A stretch of 64,000 bases of DNA from G942493375 sp942493375 (GTDB taxonomy: Bacteria; Armatimonadota; UBA5829), in assembly GCA_942493375.1 (NCBI GenBank), contig OW818698.1, positions 744,001-808,000 of the forward strand, written 5' to 3'. Under the pieces are notes generated by a model. The model searched no databases. It had not been told where the DNA came from and saw nothing but the letters and a program-made list of their open reading frames with translations. The number at the start of each line of letters is the position of its first letter. The stretch's first letter is position 1. The position numbers and the translations under genes were made by a program. This document shows positions 17,821-26,671 of the stretch, piece by piece.

Positions 17821-19965
17821 TTATTTAGTTTGCAGGTCTTGCCATTGGGAGTAGGTGCCTCGGAAGTATATGGCTGTGCTGTCACCGGCAATTTCGACGT
17901 CGTGGATTTCGGCTTCTGCGAAGGACATGTCGTTGATTACATCATACAGGGCCTCGGTATCCGGTAGTTCGATCCGGCGGATGCCGGGCTTTCGGGTGTG
18001 GATGCCTATGAATGACTGGTTGTAGTAGCTGACATCCGGGGTGTCCAGATAGATATGTATGCCTGCAAACCTGGCGATGTCACGCAGGACAACAGGATCG
18101 ATGGGTGAGGTTGTGCAGTAGATACTGTTTGCTCCGTTAACATTCTTGCACGCCATTCCGACGCTGCCGAGTGTATGCAGATATCCCCAGGTCTGAGCCT
18201 GGTCATCTACTACTTCAAACAGAGGGGCAACAGAGAAATGGCGTCCCATCAGCACGCTGTGGCGGATTGGTCCGGGGAGATCGCTGTCGGTCTGGACCAG
18301 TATCCTCTGATGCAGACTCGTTGGTTTTACCTTAATACCGGTCAGATCGGAAATATTGTCAGCATTTACGACACCGTTGCGGATGTAGCCTGGAGCATAC
18401 AACCAGATGACTGTTTTGCCAGCGGTCAATAGTTTCTGACGAACTTTTTCACGCTGGATATCCGTCATCGCAAAACAACCGCTCATTATGTAGAGCTTGT
18501 AGTCACGTCCGTCCAGGGCATCATCCAGGAGCAACCGGTCGACAGGAGCACCTGCACGGCCCATAACTATATTCAGGCCCTCGGTAAAGCAATTGGCAAC
18601 TGTGTTATCGGGTGCGCAGCGATAGAGCGATTCGGCATCCACTACCATCGCAATCTCTGCGCAGCTGCTGCGGTCTGAGTGAAGTCCGGCCTCAGCTATT
18701 GCGTTGAGTTGTTTGATGGTGGCCATAGTCTTATCGTCATCATACCAACCTCCACCCATATCGAACCACCACTGCCCGGCCCCGGCAGTCAAGCAGTGCA
18801 CCATCTCCCTCTGCTGCACAGCGATGGTCTTCTCAACGCAGTCAGCACCCTCGGAATCTCCTTCAGTCAGATGAGTCCGTATGTCGTTTTCATCCAGCCA
18901 CAGTTTTCCTGCCCTTTGAACGGATTGAACCGGCACATGGAAGTAGCTGCTGCCAAGCCCGCAAGATCGTTCTCCATATCCGGTAGGAGATGTGAGGAAA
19001 TCAATGGAGTCGCATTTTAGCAGTGAACCCAAAGCCAGGTGTCCGCTGTCCAGCAACAACCGGTCCCAGTAGCCTCCACATAACACATAGCCGAAGAAAC
19101 AGCCGACGATCTTGCTGTTTTGAGTCCTGGTTTTGACTGCTTTAGCGAGAGAATCGATAGTCTCTACAATCATCTCTCCATTGAAGATGTTGTAGTCAAT
19201 CACACGCTGCCTGGTCTGCGGATCGTAGAAAAGACTGCCATCGCTATCGTCTCTCTCATCCTTTGTAGGGATAGATACAGTTTCAAGAGTAACTTCATGA
19301 TTGTTCCAGGCTTTTTGCAGTCCATCTACGCTGCCATAGCGTTTATGAAGCCATTCGCCAAACGCCTGACGGTTTTTCTCACTGTAGTCTGCACAGTATA
19401 CCGAATGTGAACCCCACTGGAAATATTCCTCAGTGTTCCCACCGGCGATGTGATAGGCCATTATCCTGTCAGCGTAGGGACCGTTCTCTATGTGGTCAAT
19501 CAAGGCGTTGGTGGCATATGCTGAAGCTTCGCGCCATTTTTTGGATGAGAAACTGGGGGCTTGGAGGATGGTGTATGACCATTTTGGGTTAGTTACTTCA
19601 GTATTGAAGACAACACACTCCTCCGGGTATCGGTCCATCCACCACTTAGGTGCTCCGGAGTATATCCTGGGCATTACCAGAGTTCCCTCCGCAGCACAGG
19701 CCATTGCCATGCGTTCATCGAACTGAGTGAAGTCGAACTTGTCTTCAGCAACCCAGCTCGGAGCACAGATGCCGTATGGACATTCATCCCCTGTGCAGGA
19801 GAATGAGGACAGGGATACTCCAATATCGGCAAAAGCCTTAAAGTTCTCAGTTTTGGGACCATATGTCATGTAGAACAACCCAGGAGAGGGTTTGCCATCG
19901 ATAAACAGCGTCGGAATACCATTATAATCACGCACTTCAGTTTTAGGACCCGGTGAATTACTCAT
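17821..19965 (-). CDS. GH42-like (clan GH-A) glycosidase
   Basis: The 714-residue protein has the layout of GH42-type beta-galactosidases: a GH-A barrel, then a Rossmann-like trimerisation domain (DGRDYKLYIMSGCFAMTDIQ), then a short beta-domain. Barrel signatures are ADIGVSLSSF, ERMAMACAAEGTLVMPRI and IMAYHIAGGNTEEYFQWG, where Glu179 is the likely acid/base. GKLWLDENDIRTH offers Glu359 as a possible nucleophile. The catalytic assignments are by position in the fold and are less clear-cut than in standard GH42. There is no signal peptide, so it is probably cytoplasmic and acts on short oligosaccharides. GGAG lies 7 bases before the ATG. It faces the esterase across a shared hairpin terminator. 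Confidence 0.8.
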   Translation of the reverse strand: MSNSPGPKTEVRDYNGIPTLFIDGKPSPGLFYMTYGPKTENFKAFADIGVSLSSFSCTGDECPYGICAPSWVAEDKFDFTQFDERMAMACAAEGTLVMPRIYSGAPKWWMDRYPEECVVFNTEVTNPKWSYTILQAPSFSSKKWREASAYATNALIDHIENGPYADRIMAYHIAGGNTEEYFQWGSHSVYCADYSEKNRQAFGEWLHKRYGSVDGLQKAWNNHEVTLETVSIPTKDERDDSDGSLFYDPQTRQRVIDYNIFNGEMIVETIDSLAKAVKTRTQNSKIVGCFFGYVLCGGYWDRLLLDSGHLALGSLLKCDSIDFLTSPTGYGERSCGLGSSYFHVPVQSVQRAGKLWLDENDIRTHLTEGDSEGADCVEKTIAVQQREMVHCLTAGAGQWWFDMGGGWYDDDKTMATIKQLNAIAEAGLHSDRSSCAEIAMVVDAESLYRCAPDNTVANCFTEGLNIVMGRAGAPVDRLLLDDALDGRDYKLYIMSGCFAMTDIQREKVRQKLLTAGKTVIWLYAPGYIRNGVVNADNISDLTGIKVKPTSLHQRILVQTDSDLPGPIRHSVLMGRHFSVAPLFEVVDDQAQTWGYLHTLGSVGMACKNVNGANSIYCTTSPIDPVVLRDIARFAGIHIYLDTPDVSYYNQSFIGIHTRKPGIRRIELPDTEALYDVINDMSFAEAEIHDVEIAGDSTAIYFRGTYSQWQDLQTK

Positions 19966-20059
19966 ATTTCAACTCCAATATTAAAACAGTATTCATAAAC
20001 AGCTAATACTTGGTCGGCATCCGATAATCCTGCAATTATTAGCCACGGAGTTTTAATAA

Positions 20060-20234
20060 CCACGGAATACACGGAATACACGGAAAAGGGAAGGGAAGAA
20101 ATAAAATGACCTGGCAGAGATAGGATTCTTGTGATTCTTATTGCACTATTACGAAGATAAGCAATCCACATATTGTCTTGCACAAACACATTTTTATTTA
20201 ACTCCCTTTTCCGTGTATTCCGTGTATTCCGTGG
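20060..20234. repeat. Perfect 32-bp inverted pair of the CCACGGAATACACGGA repeat
   Basis: The 367-base gap 19966-20332 between divergent genes contains no gene. Bases 20060-20091 (CCACGGAATACACGGAATAC followed by ACGGAAAAGGGA) are the exact reverse complement of 20203-20234, with 111 bases between. A third fragment, GCCACGGAG, is at 20042. The pair could form a long stem or could mark two oppositely oriented insertions. The AKR promoter must lie inside or to the right of this structure. Confidence 0.8.
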
Positions 20235-20332
20235 TTAATATAAAAAAGTGAATTAGACATGAAAGGGTAAAGGGTATTATGCTATACAGGGTCTGGGATT
20301 TCAGATCTATATGATTTAATAAGAGGTAATAG

Positions 20333-21298
20333 ATGCAATACAGAAAACTGGGTAATTCCGGAATTGATGTTTCGGTTGTTGGATTGGGGACCTGGGCTAT
20401 TGGTGGATGGGCCTGGGGTGGAACTGAGGAGCAGGAGTCGGTTGACGCCATTCATGCTGCCATTGAGGCCGGCATTAACCTTATCGATACAGCTCCTATG
20501 TATGGTATGGGAGTCTCTGAGGAGTTCGTGGGCAAGGCAGTTGCAGACCGGCGGGACAAAGTCGTGCTGGCAACCAAGTGTGGACTTGTGTGGGATACTG
20601 ACAAGGGTGAATATTTCTTCGATGCCGATGGCCATAAGGTCAACAAGTATCTGGGACCTGAGTCCATCAAACGTGAAGTCGAAGACAGCCTGAAAAGACT
20701 CGGCACAGACCATATCGACCTGATGCAGACCCACTGGCAGGAGTCCACAACTCCGATCCAGGACACAATGGCAACTCTGATGCAGCTTAAAGCAGAGGGC
20801 AAGATCCTCTCTATAGGGGCATCCAATGCTACAGTCGGACAGTTGGATGAATACCGGGCAGCGGGCGAGATCGATGCAGACCAGGAACTGTTCAGTATGC
20901 TCGATAGAAAAATGGCCGAGGGGCAGCTGGAGTACTGCGCAGCCAATAACATCGGAGTGCTCCCCTACTCTCCTATGGCTCTGGGACTACTGACAGGCAC
21001 AACCGACCCAGACCGCAAGTTTGGACCAGGCGACCTGCGCACCCACAACCCCAGATTTGCACCGGATAATGTCCGTAAGGTAAATGCCATGCTGGATACG
21101 TTCAAGCCGATAGCCGAAGCGCACAACGCTACTATCGCTCAGACTGTCATAGCCTGGACATTCTCCCAGACCGGCGTCACCAGCGTCCTCTGTGGAGGCA
21201 GAAAGCGCTACCAGGCACTGGAGAACGCAGCTGCAGGAGACATAGTGCTGACTGCATCAGAACTGGCGCAGATGAATGCGACGGTGGCTTTGGGATAG
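20333..21298 (+). CDS. Aldo/keto reductase
   Basis: The 321-residue protein is an NADP-type AKR TIM barrel. The catalytic tetrad is complete: Asp52 and Tyr57 (DTAPMYGMG), Lys82 (LATKCG) and His134 (MQTHW). The family opening (YRKLGNSGIDVSVVGLGTW) and the C-terminal cofactor region (TSVLCGGRKRYQALENAAA) are both present. It is closest in style to the YajO/Tas/IolS-like group that reduces sugar aldehydes or keto groups. AGAGG lies 6 bases before the ATG. The gene stands alone. It may interconvert sugars released by the adjacent glycosidases; the substrate is not deducible. Confidence 0.93.
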   Translation: MQYRKLGNSGIDVSVVGLGTWAIGGWAWGGTEEQESVDAIHAAIEAGINLIDTAPMYGMGVSEEFVGKAVADRRDKVVLATKCGLVWDTDKGEYFFDADGHKVNKYLGPESIKREVEDSLKRLGTDHIDLMQTHWQESTTPIQDTMATLMQLKAEGKILSIGASNATVGQLDEYRAAGEIDADQELFSMLDRKMAEGQLEYCAANNIGVLPYSPMALGLLTGTTDPDRKFGPGDLRTHNPRFAPDNVRKVNAMLDTFKPIAEAHNATIAQTVIAWTFSQTGVTSVLCGGRKRYQALENAAAGDIVLTASELAQMNATVALG

Positions 21299-21334
21299 GC
21301 TTTAGGCTTTAGACTTCAGGCTTTAGGAAGGGAG
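21298..21334 (+). repeat. GGCTTTAGACTTCAGGCTTT repeat with AGGAAGGGAG tail
   Basis: It begins at the AKR stop codon: three units of roughly GGCTTTAGA(C/T)TTCA, then AGGAAGGGAG. A sister copy at 29851-29888 follows the amidohydrolase gene in the same way. The GGAAGGG tail is shared with the other periodic repeats in the window. Confidence 0.65.
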
Positions 21335-21398
21335 ACTGTTTCTGAGGCCTGGGGTTTCTTTTGTTGCCCAATTTGATGATCTTTGATGAGGACTTATA

Positions 21399-22301
21399 GT
21401 GTTAAGCACCATTGATGAGTTGCCAGATCTTCCGGGAATTGAAGAGGAAGAGGAGACTATTAGCCCCAGTTGCGCATGTTTTTATGCCAGCATTGGAGTT
21501 TTCATTCCTTTCATTCTTTGCTGGATTATATGGAATGTAGGCACTGGTATTGTAGTGGCAGCATTAATTGCTTTTGTTATTGTTTTAGTGGGCTGGTTAT
21601 CTAGCAGTAAAGTCCATGTTAATACTGATGGTCTTGCTTACTATCGACCCTACAAGCACCAGTTCATCAAATGGATAGATGTCATTGGTGCACAATTAAC
21701 TACCGGGACACACAGGTGTAATATACTAGAGATTTCAGGGAGTAATGGTGTAATAAGCATACCGATCAATGGTAACGATCATCCTAGAATCATAGCAGCA
21801 ATCTGGCAGCACTTAAGACGACACGGTAAAGCTGAGAATTTCATTCTATCTGACAATGTGCTTTCAATGTGGGCAGAAATTCCAGACGATATTCCTGAAG
21901 AACAAGAATATGTTGAACAATCACCAGAGAAACCACACTGGAGGATAATCAATTGCTTGTGTCACGATTATATCTCACAGAAGGTCGAAGGTGCATCTGC
22001 AAAAGAAATGAAAACAGGACACTTCAGCACCAACCCTCGCATTACTAACTGGTCAGATGTAGTTGATGTGTCATGGGATTGTGATGATACTGGTGCTGGT
22101 TTAGCTTTGATTACAGACAATCCAAATATACTTGATATGTTCATATCATGCGAACTGAATGATAATGATGAATATGACATTGATAATGCTCGTTTCCTGC
22201 TGGCAGTTGTCCGCCGCGCCAGACAAGCTATCGACAAACCTATCCCGATACCTGAATGGCTTCGGGATACTTGCGGAATCCAACTGCCAGGCCGACAGTA
22301 A
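21399..22301 (+). CDS. Membrane protein with PH-like domain, function unknown
   Basis: The 300-residue product has two adjacent membrane helices (FYASIGVFIPFILCWIIWNV and TGIVVAALIAFVIVLVGWL). A stretch typical of bacterial PH-like domains follows (VHVNTDGLAYYRPYKHQFIKW, IDVIGAQL, with a C-terminal helix IIAAIWQHLRR). The remaining C-terminal half is probably cytoplasmic and is not recognised. The start is GTG with GAGGA 6 bases upstream. The gene is not obviously linked to its neighbours. Membrane-linked scaffolding or signalling would fit the fold, but nothing specific is shown. Confidence 0.68.
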   Translation: MLSTIDELPDLPGIEEEEETISPSCACFYASIGVFIPFILCWIIWNVGTGIVVAALIAFVIVLVGWLSSSKVHVNTDGLAYYRPYKHQFIKWIDVIGAQLTTGTHRCNILEISGSNGVISIPINGNDHPRIIAAIWQHLRRHGKAENFILSDNVLSMWAEIPDDIPEEQEYVEQSPEKPHWRIINCLCHDYISQKVEGASAKEMKTGHFSTNPRITNWSDVVDVSWDCDDTGAGLALITDNPNILDMFISCELNDNDEYDIDNARFLLAVVRRARQAIDKPIPIPEWLRDTCGIQLPGRQ

Positions 22302-22350
22302 AAAAGAATGTATCATCTGCAGCCTATGCAGCATTCCTACATCATGATGG

Positions 22351-22356
22351 TATAAT
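22351..22356 (+). promoter_or_regulatory. Candidate -10 box for the vapBC pair
   Basis: A perfect TATAAT lies 43 bases before the antitoxin ATG. No good -35 hexamer is present at 16-18 bases, which is common in autoregulated toxin-antitoxin promoters, but the call rests on one box only. Confidence 0.3.
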
Positions 22357-22398
22357 GCAATTGTGTTTAATAACATTTGCTGTATTTGGAGGCTAGTT

Positions 22399-22638
22399 AT
22401 GATAAGGACTCAGATTCAGATGGATGAAGATACCTATGAAGCACTTCGGGAGTCAGCACATAAACAGAAGAAATCCATGTCTGCTGTTGTAAGGGAAATT
22501 CTAAAAGAGAGTCTGCCTGATCGTAAACCGAAAGAATTGGATTTGAAAAATAAGTTCAGTTTTATAAGCTCCGGATCATCAGATGAGAGCGATATATCCA
22601 TAAACCACGATAAGTATCTCGAGGAGGCATTTAGTTGA
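22399..22638 (+). CDS. vapB: VapB-type ribbon-helix-helix antitoxin
   Basis: The 79-residue protein has an N-terminal ribbon-helix-helix DNA-binding domain (MIRTQIQMDEDTYEALRESA, SMSAVVREILKESL) and a flexible, charged C-terminus that would wrap the toxin. The start at 22399 is chosen because GGAGG lies 6 bases before it; an upstream in-frame ATG at 22363 would add a stretch unlike the family. It overlaps the next gene by 4 bases (TTGA), so translation is probably coupled. Antitoxins of this kind neutralise the partner PIN RNase and repress their own promoter. Confidence 0.88.
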   Translation: MIRTQIQMDEDTYEALRESAHKQKKSMSAVVREILKESLPDRKPKELDLKNKFSFISSGSSDESDISINHDKYLEEAFS

Positions 22639-23039
22639 TTTTCCTCGATACATCAGGCGTAATTGCACTCGCTGATAACACTGACGATTTTCATGACCGG
22701 GCTGTGCAGATGTTTGAGTCAGCACAAAAATCAGGAGAAGATATAGTTTTGCATAATTATATTGTTGTCGAATCTGCAGCATTACTTCAAAGAAAGCTGG
22801 GTTCTGACTCATCAATCAGGTTCCTGAAAGAAGCAAGCCAGTTCAATATTCATTGGGTGGACTCACGTCTACATGCACAGGCTGTTACATATATAGATCA
22901 AAACAGAACATCCAAAATGAGTTTTGTGGATGTAATGAGTTTCCTCGTAATGCGTTCAAACAAAATCACTAACTTCATAGGTTTTGACAAACATTTCACT
23001 GATGCGGGATTTGTACAGTACGGCTCGAAAAACGACTGA
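22635..23039 (+). CDS. vapC: VapC-type PIN-domain toxin (RNase)
   Basis: The 134-residue protein is a complete PIN domain. The acidic metal-binding residues are all present: Asp5 (FLDTSGVIAL), Glu46 (VVESAALL), Asp99 (SFVDVMSF) and Asp118 (GFDKHF). VapC toxins are magnesium-dependent endoribonucleases that cut tRNA or rRNA. The TTG start overlaps the antitoxin stop, with GGAGG 7 bases upstream, so expression depends on antitoxin translation. The pair is intact and stands alone among metabolic genes. Confidence 0.9.
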   Translation: MIFLDTSGVIALADNTDDFHDRAVQMFESAQKSGEDIVLHNYIVVESAALLQRKLGSDSSIRFLKEASQFNIHWVDSRLHAQAVTYIDQNRTSKMSFVDVMSFLVMRSNKITNFIGFDKHFTDAGFVQYGSKND

Positions 23040-23081
23040 CTCAGATTAAAAACATTCATTTTAAAAGAATGGTATATAGTT

Positions 23082-24296
23082 ATGGGTATCCGAATAGCAA
23101 TTGTTGGAACTGGAGCTTTCTCTCAGTGTTTTATTCCTCTATTTAAAGTCCATCCAGGGGTCGATGAGATCATTTTGTGTGACCTTGACAGTGCCAAACT
23201 GGACGAAGCCTGCAAGCAGTTTGATATCAGTTCTAAATCACCATCGCTGGATGACGTGTGCGGTAGAGACATCGATGCTGTTGCAATCTTTACACAGAAT
23301 GACCGCCACGGACCGCAGGCTCTTCAGGCGCTTTGGGCAGGCAAGCATGTTTATTCTGCGGTCCCATCTGCTATTACTATGGAAGAGATCAGGTCCCTTG
23401 TGACTGCGGTAGAGGAAACTAGTCTGACCTATATGATTGGGGAGACCAGCTATTATTATCCATGCACTATCTACTGCCGTGATCGGTTCCGCAAGGGAGA
23501 CTTTGGTAAAGCCGTATATGCAGAAGCTGAGTATTACCACGACTTCGACCACGGAATATATGATGTTCTAAGGTGGAGATTTGGAGACCAGTGGAGGGAA
23601 TTAGGCGGCGCGCCTCCGATGTACTATCCCACACATTCTGTAAGTATGGTTGTATCTGTAACAGGCGCAAGAATGACATCAGTTTCCTGTATGGGTTTCG
23701 TTGACAATGGCGAAGACGGTTTGTATGACCCTGATATCAACATCTACCACAATCCTTTCAGTAACCAGTGCGCTCTGTTCCGGATGTCCGATGGAAGTAT
23801 AAGCCGTATTAACGAGTTCCGCCGCGTTGGTCACCCGGGCACTGTAGGGATGTCTCTCTACGGCACTCTTGGCAGCTACGAAGAACAGACCGGTTCCCAG
23901 GCCTGGATTACCAAGCAACAAGGCGTGACAGAAGACCTTCGGGAACTGCTGGAATGCCGCGAACTGCCGGTAGAATCCCGAACTGGAGCTATGCAGGCTG
24001 TAACTGCCGCCGGAACCCACATGACTGCCTCAGCAATTCATCCCATAGACAGGCTCCCAATTGAGTTTGCGGGTAAACCTAATGGCCATCTGGGATCTCA
24101 CCAGTTCCTGGTTGATGACTTTGTGCGATCCTGCAACACAGGCAGAATGCCTCCCAACAACATCTGGATGGCAGCCCGATACCTTGTCCCAGGCCTTATA
24201 GCTCATGAGTCTTCAATGAAAGAAGGTCAACTCCTGGATGTGCCGGACTTAGGCAACCCACCCGAGGAGTTCTGTGAAGAGACATTTTATGGTTAG
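23082..24296 (+). CDS. Gfo/Idh/MocA family oxidoreductase
   Basis: The 404-residue protein has an N-terminal Rossmann fold (IAIVGTGAFSQCFIPLF, with GTGAFS as the dinucleotide loop) and the family's C-terminal alpha/beta substrate domain. The family's usual EKP motif after strand 4 is replaced: the region reads AGKHVYSAVPSAITMEEI, so the Lys typical of catalysis here is absent. Later GAPPMYYPTHSVSM carries the His commonly found in the active site. Members oxidise, reduce or hydrolyse sugars and inositols with NAD(P). There is no signal peptide and only a weak ribosome site. It lies just upstream of the BNR/aldolase group and may act on the same sugar. Confidence 0.87.
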   Translation: MGIRIAIVGTGAFSQCFIPLFKVHPGVDEIILCDLDSAKLDEACKQFDISSKSPSLDDVCGRDIDAVAIFTQNDRHGPQALQALWAGKHVYSAVPSAITMEEIRSLVTAVEETSLTYMIGETSYYYPCTIYCRDRFRKGDFGKAVYAEAEYYHDFDHGIYDVLRWRFGDQWRELGGAPPMYYPTHSVSMVVSVTGARMTSVSCMGFVDNGEDGLYDPDINIYHNPFSNQCALFRMSDGSISRINEFRRVGHPGTVGMSLYGTLGSYEEQTGSQAWITKQQGVTEDLRELLECRELPVESRTGAMQAVTAAGTHMTASAIHPIDRLPIEFAGKPNGHLGSHQFLVDDFVRSCNTGRMPPNNIWMAARYLVPGLIAHESSMKEGQLLDVPDLGNPPEEFCEETFYG

Positions 24297-24402
24297 GCAA
24301 GCAATAGTATGCATGTAAGTTAATATGACACTCTTGCGAGAATGTTTGTAAATCCCTGCCAATCAAAAGAAACAATCACATAAATAGGAGTGAGGCACAT
24401 AT

Positions 24403-24765
24403 ATGTTTTGGAAGCGTAAACAACGTAATCCTGATTTTATAAAAACTATATTTGTAGCAAGAGACAAAGCATCTGAACTTCTTGCACGGACATTATTGGA
24501 TTCTGCTGGGATCAACTATATAGTAACAAACAACAGTACCCAGGATCTGTTCGGTTGGGGACGCGTAGGAACTGGATCAAATTTTATCGTAGGGCCGGTA
24601 AAATTCGCTGTAAAATGCAATGATGTTGAGGATGCTACCAATATTCTTGCGGAGTTGTATGAGATCAAACCAAGACCGGTTCCACAGTGGCTTCGATTAG
24701 TTGCCATTATAGCTCTATCTCTACCCATAATATTCGCTATATTCTCGCTATTCAAGTCTCCATAG
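24403..24765 (+). CDS. DUF2007-type small protein with C-terminal membrane helix
   Basis: The 120-residue protein has the short alpha/beta ferredoxin-like plan of DUF2007 proteins (KTIFVARDKASELLARTLLD, GINYIVTNNS, VKCNDVEDATNILAELYE). A single C-terminal helix (LVAIIALSLPIIFAIFSLF) would anchor it in the membrane with the domain inside. AGGAG/GAGG sites precede the ATG. DUF2007 members have been described as putative signal-transducing proteins, without firm proof. It is a single gene. Confidence 0.75.
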   Translation: MFWKRKQRNPDFIKTIFVARDKASELLARTLLDSAGINYIVTNNSTQDLFGWGRVGTGSNFIVGPVKFAVKCNDVEDATNILAELYEIKPRPVPQWLRLVAIIALSLPIIFAIFSLFKSP

Positions 24766-24910
24766 AAATCTGGCTCTGAAAACCTGCAATATCCAACTCC
24801 CCCAACTTCCTTAAATACAAAGAAGGAATACTTCAATAACTGGCGAAAAACAGTTAGTGTGTTCTTCACCTACCCTCAAGCATTAAACAGCAATAATTAT
24901 GGAGTCTGAC

Positions 24911-26665
24911 ATGCATAAACGGATTTCAATAAGATCAGTTTTAGCTATTTTTTTACTGTCTGCACTTATCCTGGCCTGGTTATGTACCGGGTTGCATGTG
25001 TGCCAGGCTGCGCAGAACGATACCAATTGGAGCAAGCATGTGGTTTATCAACTGAATGGAAAAGCTAAAGCGATTGAACTACCGGGTGAGTTTCAACTTG
25101 TGTCAAAGGATTGGCCTAAGCCTGCGATGGTGCCTTATCTTGCTTATATGCCTGAGAAAGATAGACTGGCGATGCTGGTTATCTATGGGCCTCCGGCTAT
25201 CTCATTCAGCAATGACCATGGAGCTACATGGAGTGTTCCAAAAACCATTGAAGGCGCTGGTCTGACCCTTACTTACCTCGGCAATGGCACTCTGCTCAGT
25301 GACCATATGGTGAGTCACGATTACGGTGAGACTTGGGAAGCGCTGCCTAAGCAGAATATCAGGGAAGTCTGGCTGCCTGCACTCGTGGACAAAGACCCGA
25401 ACACAGGCAAAGTTATCCGGCTGGCGAAAGCCTACTGGAGCCCTGTCAGGACCTGGGGCACTGGACTCACCGGTCCATATGCTCAGGGATATATCAGCTT
25501 CAGCTACGATGAAGGCAAGACTTGGCAGGATGAGATAAAGGTTCCTCAATGGCTGAGTGTCAGTGAGATTGCTCTTGCACGGGCTAAAAACGGAGACATG
25601 ATAGCTGCCTGCAGGCTGGATCTGAACAAACTCCTGGACCCTACTGCTATGGACAACTACACCGGGACAGGTATCTCCATATCCAAAGACAATGGTAAGA
25701 CATGGTCCGATCCTCACGATCCGAAGATGATTCTGTTTGATTGGGGCAGGACACATATGTGGCTGGAGACGCTACAAAATGGCGATTTGCTCCTCAGTTA
25801 CAATGTCCGCAGAGGGTATCCCGATGCCCCAAGCGGCTACCCACAGTTCGGTATAGAGGCAGTGGTCAGTCGTGACAATGGTCAAACCTGGGATATAGAC
25901 CACCGCTATATTCTGCATGTCTACGAGGGCAATGTGCATGCTAAAGACTTCTGGGCTTTCCAGGGGGCGACATCCAATGCATCCACTGCTGTCCTGCCTG
26001 ATGGCACTCTTCTGACGGCTTTTAATATGGAATATACCAAGATCGGCCTGGTCAAGTGGAACATAAACCAAAAAGGCCTGAATAAAGACAAGACCTATTC
26101 CATGGCTCCACATGATTCGGTGTTGAGGAATGAGTTCGATCCGGCGATACTGACCGGCAAGCAGATCAAAGTCTCCGGCAGACACAATATTGCGATGGCT
26201 AACCTGGGTGCTAAAGTATCATCCACACATAGCGATTATGATCCGGTTTTGGTACTGCAAAACCCCTATTTATACTCGCAGTTCCCTCCCGGGCTAGTCT
26301 TTGATACATCTCCAGCAGTAATTGAGATATCCTGGCCTAAGCGGCACAAGATTGATGAATTGAGAATACTCACCGGCGACCCAAATACTGATTCCAGTCT
26401 GGACATGTCCCGTGTGCCACTCGATTACCAGCTGGAGTATAAGAAGTCAGGTAAATGGACACAGATCGTCCCGCCTGTGCAGAATGCAGCTGGAAAACCG
26501 GACTTCACCTGGCAGGATGAGCATAAGAAAGACCACAATAATTATGCACACATATACAATTTCAACCCAATAGTTACTGATTCGATCCGTATGACAATTA
26601 CCAGAGCCAGCAACAGTCCAAATGGCCGGGTGTTCTTGAAACGGATTGAAATATATGGAGACTAA
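24911..26665 (+). CDS. Exported BNR-repeat (sialidase-fold) protein with C-terminal discoidin-like domain
   Basis: The start at 24911 is chosen over 24899 because GGAG lies 6 bases upstream. A signal peptide follows (VLAIFLLSALILAWLCTGLHVCQAA). Five Asp-box motifs mark the six-bladed propeller: SNDHGATWS, SHDYGETWE, SYDEGKTWQ, SKDNGKTWS and SRDNGQTWD. The C-terminal 130 residues resemble an F5/8-type carbohydrate-binding domain (PAVIEISWPKRHKIDELRI, SIRMTITRAS, RVFLKRIEIYG). The FRIP motif of true sialidases is not seen, so the substrate is open: sialic acid, another acidic sugar, or simple binding. The next BNR gene starts 6 bases after the stop, so the two form an operon. Confidence 0.83.
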   Translation: MHKRISIRSVLAIFLLSALILAWLCTGLHVCQAAQNDTNWSKHVVYQLNGKAKAIELPGEFQLVSKDWPKPAMVPYLAYMPEKDRLAMLVIYGPPAISFSNDHGATWSVPKTIEGAGLTLTYLGNGTLLSDHMVSHDYGETWEALPKQNIREVWLPALVDKDPNTGKVIRLAKAYWSPVRTWGTGLTGPYAQGYISFSYDEGKTWQDEIKVPQWLSVSEIALARAKNGDMIAACRLDLNKLLDPTAMDNYTGTGISISKDNGKTWSDPHDPKMILFDWGRTHMWLETLQNGDLLLSYNVRRGYPDAPSGYPQFGIEAVVSRDNGQTWDIDHRYILHVYEGNVHAKDFWAFQGATSNASTAVLPDGTLLTAFNMEYTKIGLVKWNINQKGLNKDKTYSMAPHDSVLRNEFDPAILTGKQIKVSGRHNIAMANLGAKVSSTHSDYDPVLVLQNPYLYSQFPPGLVFDTSPAVIEISWPKRHKIDELRILTGDPNTDSSLDMSRVPLDYQLEYKKSGKWTQIVPPVQNAAGKPDFTWQDEHKKDHNNYAHIYNFNPIVTDSIRMTITRASNSPNGRVFLKRIEIYGD

Positions 26666-26671
26666 TTAGTT

